The translations under genes and the position numbers were made by a program. Shown here piece after piece: positions 6,168-7,500 of a stretch of 7,500 bases of DNA. Where the stretch lies: positions 1 through 7,500 of the forward strand of contig JACDGH010000127.1 of assembly GCA_013815395.1 (NCBI GenBank), written 5' to 3'. The notes beneath the pieces are model-generated. The model had not been told where the DNA came from. It was given only the letters and a program-made list of their open reading frames with translations, and did no database searches. Origin of the DNA: Parachlamydiaceae bacterium (GTDB taxonomy: Bacteria; Chlamydiota; Chlamydiia; Chlamydiales; Parachlamydiaceae). How positions within the stretch are numbered: position 1 is the first letter of the stretch; every line of letters begins with the position of its first letter.

Positions 6168-6991
6168 ATGAAATAGCATTTTTTCTTAAGCCCCAAACAG
6201 ATAGCGATGAGGCTTGGCAGCAGCTCGAAGATGCTGGCTGTCACCTTCTGTACAGTAGTGAAGAAGAGAATGGGGCACAGGTAATTTTTGGGCGCATTCC
6301 ACATCATTTGAAAAATACAGAAGTTGCTAAATTATGCCCCGCGGTCGATAAAATTGAGGCGGCCCCTTTTCCCCCTATCGATTGGGAAGCTCAGTGGGCT
6401 AGTCACGGATCTGATTATCACGATGGCTTCGTGCATTTAAAATTAAGTGATTATGCTGATGACCTTTTATCCACATTAAAACTTAAGCCAGGTCCAGGAT
6501 TTGGAGATTTATCTCACCCCACCACGCGTCTAGTATTAACTCTAATGCCTGCATTAGTCAAAAATAAGCTTGTAATCGACATAGGATGTGGCAGCGGAAT
6601 CCTTTCATTAGCGGCAATTGCCATGGGGGCAAAAGCTGTGGTAGGCATTGATATCGATGCTGAAGCTGTAAACCATGCCCGCCAAAATGCTGATCTCAAT
6701 GATATGACAAAAAATATTCAATTCTTTCTGCCTGAAGATTATCTTCCAAATGAAATTAATCCACTTGAAGAAGTGGTTGTTCTGATGAATATGATTCAAT
6801 CAGAACAGCAAACGGCCTGGATGTCATTAAAAAATATTCACATAAATGCACACACGATGATCACTTCCGGCATCTTGGCTGAAGGCTTAGAGAGTTATTT
6901 GCAACAATGCCAAAGCTGGAAATGGGAGCAGGTCAATAAAATTGAATGCGATGGGTGGCTAGGATTTCGCTTAAAAAAAAGCCGCCATTAA
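6164..6991 (+). CDS. prmA: Ribosomal protein L11 methyltransferase family protein
   Basis: PrmA trimethylates lysines and the N-terminus of ribosomal protein L11 using S-adenosylmethionine. This 275-residue protein has an N-terminal substrate-recognition region (about 1-100, with WEAQW at 74-78), then PGPGFGDLSHPTT (109-121), the SAM-binding motif IDIGCGSGILSLA (138-150), and GIDID (161-165), whose acidic residue usually contacts the ribose. ITSGIL (233-238) fits the family's late strand. Two deviations stand out: the usual FGTGxHxTT reads FGDLSHPTT, and the usual NILA motif reads NMIQ (209-212). The length is slightly below E. coli (about 293). The start overlaps the preceding stop by ATGA and has no clear ribosome binding site, so it is probably reached by translational coupling. 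It could be a related methyltransferase with another target, but PrmA is the best fit. Confidence 0.82.
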   Translation: MNEIAFFLKPQTDSDEAWQQLEDAGCHLLYSSEEENGAQVIFGRIPHHLKNTEVAKLCPAVDKIEAAPFPPIDWEAQWASHGSDYHDGFVHLKLSDYADDLLSTLKLKPGPGFGDLSHPTTRLVLTLMPALVKNKLVIDIGCGSGILSLAAIAMGAKAVVGIDIDAEAVNHARQNADLNDMTKNIQFFLPEDYLPNEINPLEEVVVLMNMIQSEQQTAWMSLKNIHINAHTMITSGILAEGLESYLQQCQSWKWEQVNKIECDGWLGFRLKKSRH

Positions 6992-6992
6992 G

Positions 6993-7016
6993 AAAATCTC
7001 AATTTTTGATTTTTTT
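6993..7016 (+). terminator. Possible AT-rich terminator after prmA
   Basis: AAAATC (6993-6998) pairs with GATTTT (7008-7013), with two further A-T pairs inside, and T continues to 7016. It starts two bases after the prmA stop, which is a good place, but the stem has only one G-C pair and would be unstable. It may act together with the hairpin at 7041-7085. Confidence 0.35.
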
Positions 7017-7040
7017 ATTTAATACGAAGCCTCAAAACAC

Positions 7041-7085
7041 AAAGGGCTTTGCCTTCCCGTTATCTCTAGCAGGCGAAACCCTTTT
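7041..7085. terminator. Imperfect hairpin downstream of prmA, possible terminator
   Basis: AAAGGGCTTTGCC (7041-7053) pairs with GGCGAAACCCTTT (7072-7084), giving 12 of 13 pairs including one G-T wobble, around an 18-base loop. Only four T follow on the plus strand, and the minus strand has no T run of note, so termination would be weak. It could instead be a structured repeat unit, as it adjoins other repeats. Confidence 0.4.
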
Positions 7086-7091
7086 AGCGAT

Positions 7092-7169
7092 GAGAACGAT
7101 ATAACAATATAACGATATAAACGATAAGAACGATATAACGATTTATACGATAAGAACGATAAGAATGTT
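7092..7169. repeat. Degenerate tandem array of 8-9 bp units
   Basis: Eight adjoining units, most ending in ACGAT, run from 7092 to 7160: GAGAACGAT, ATAACAAT, ATAACGAT, ATAAACGAT, AAGAACGAT, ATAACGAT, TTATACGAT, AAGAACGAT. A decayed ninth unit, AAGAATGTT, reaches 7169. Unit length alternates between 8 and 9 bases, so the phase is not that of a coding repeat. The array lies between the prmA hairpin and the dispersed repeat. Its function is unknown; it may be a variable-number repeat formed by slippage. Confidence 0.8.
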
Positions 7170-7235
7170 AGGAACGGGCCGATACATAAAAAGAATGTAA
7201 CTGTATACTTATTTAACCCTCCAATGAAAACAACC

Positions 7236-7318
7236 ATTTCTGGTTCTTGGGAAGAATTGGGGGTGGGATTTCTTAGAGTAGTTTTTATACGTTTTAGAGG
7301 CTAAGGGGAAACGCAGAG
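7236..7318 (+). repeat. Right copy of the inverted dispersed repeat (segments B and A)
   Basis: Segment B (7236-7264, with AATTGGGGGT at 7255-7264) and segment A (7281-7318, with TTTTAGAGGCTAAG) match, in inverted orientation, 265-291 and 116-152 at the left edge. Here they are 16 bases apart. Segment A runs straight on into a GC-rich arm (7319-7353) that is missing from the left copy. Confidence 0.65.
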
Positions 7319-7327
7319 ACGGGGAGA

Positions 7328-7353
7328 AACGCGGAGGCGCCGAGAACTAAAGT
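7328..7353 (+). repeat. Inner arm of an inverted repeat at the right edge
   Basis: The reverse complement of this stretch matches 7475-7500 at 23 of 26 positions. The core is ACGCGGAGGCGCCGAGAAC, clearly more GC-rich than the surrounding DNA. It continues segment A of the dispersed repeat, so the full arm would span about 7281-7353. Confidence 0.75.
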
Positions 7354-7474
7354 TGGTTATCAGTAACTTATAGGCGAGAGGGTTTAAAAAATTAGTAGAT
7401 CGTACTTACAAATTCAAGCAAAATAGAGCTCCTAATTTTGTCGCTCGTTCTTACTATACTTTATTGTATTTACT

Positions 7475-7500
7475 AATTTAGTTCTCAGCGTCTCCGCGTT
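7475..7500 (-). repeat. Outer arm of the inverted repeat, cut by the window end
   Basis: This stretch is the inverted partner of 7328-7353 (23 of 26 bases), with an AT-rich spacer of 121 bases between the arms. The match reaches the last base, so the repeat very probably continues outside, where a further inverted copy of segment A would be expected. The pair could mark a palindromic, miniature-transposon-like element, but no terminal duplications can be checked here. Confidence 0.65.

Larger units (their letters stand above)
6992..7500. other. Gene-free right flank with hairpins and repeats
   Basis: No credible gene is seen in these 509 bases. In order they contain a weak AT-only hairpin with a T run (6993-7016), a larger imperfect hairpin (7041-7085), an array of 8-9 bp units (7092-7169), repeat segments B and A (7236-7318), a GC-rich arm (7319-7353), an AT-rich spacer (7354-7474) and an inverted arm that runs off the window end (7475-7500). 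The only longer open frame (7019-7237, minus strand) reads through the short tandem repeat and is not accepted. Confidence 0.65.

Noticed and set aside
7019..7237. Open frame of 72 codons on the minus strand with a hydrophobic start
   Set aside because: It reads straight through the ACGAT tandem array and the hairpin at 7041-7085, has no family motif, and its Tyr/Arg/Ser-rich centre is simply the translated repeat.
7388..7439. Inverted repeat AAAATTAG/CTAATTTT inside the right-edge spacer
   Set aside because: Only 8 AT-rich bases with a 36-base loop; expected by chance in this composition.

Overview
The window looks like chromosomal DNA from a member of the Chlamydiae, most likely an environmental, amoeba-associated lineage such as Parachlamydiaceae rather than Chlamydia itself. 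Three things point there. The compact phosphoglycerate mutase has a central insert and a missing late loop that match the chlamydial PgmA I remember. The order gpmA-nifS-nifU with birA nearby recalls the C. trachomatis CT720-CT722/CT725 neighbourhood, although birA sits on the other side here. A long secreted protein resembles the chlamydial DUF687 family. The genus is an inference, not something I can read directly.

Layout. A strong intrinsic terminator (32-88) closes a gene that lies before the window. A gene-free stretch (89-431) follows, with a repeat remnant and a strikingly C-rich, G-poor tract. A tight plus-strand operon comes next: gpmA (432-1121), a NifS-like protein (1136-2305) and a NifU-like protein (2320-3111), with 14-base gaps. 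It collides tail to tail, with an 11-base overlap, with a minus-strand pair: a secreted DUF687-like alpha/beta-hydrolase candidate (3876-5426) followed by biotin protein ligase birA (3101-3832). From a short divergent intergenic region, a Ser-rich unknown gene (5610-6167) runs rightward and overlaps prmA (6164-6991) by ATGA. The last 500 bases hold no convincing gene. They contain hairpins, an array of 8-9 bp units, and repeat arms.

How the genes fit together. gpmA is a glycolytic/gluconeogenic enzyme. birA attaches biotin to acyl carrier domains such as that of acetyl-CoA carboxylase. prmA modifies ribosomal protein L11. The most unusual part is the NifS/NifU pair. By manual alignment with E. 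coli IscS, the NifS-like protein has lost the PLP lysine, the active-site cysteine, the stacking histidine and the substrate-binding arginine. By alignment with IscU, the NifU-like protein has lost all three scaffold cysteines but keeps the CxxC of its C-terminal Nfu domain. Both frames are intact and in one operon, so the pair looks like a repurposed, catalytically silent relative of the Fe-S assembly machinery.

The left and right edges carry inverted, diverged copies of the same repeat (116-291 versus 7236-7318), so the gene block is bracketed by repeat DNA. The right edge also starts a head-to-head second repeat arm that is cut by the window end.
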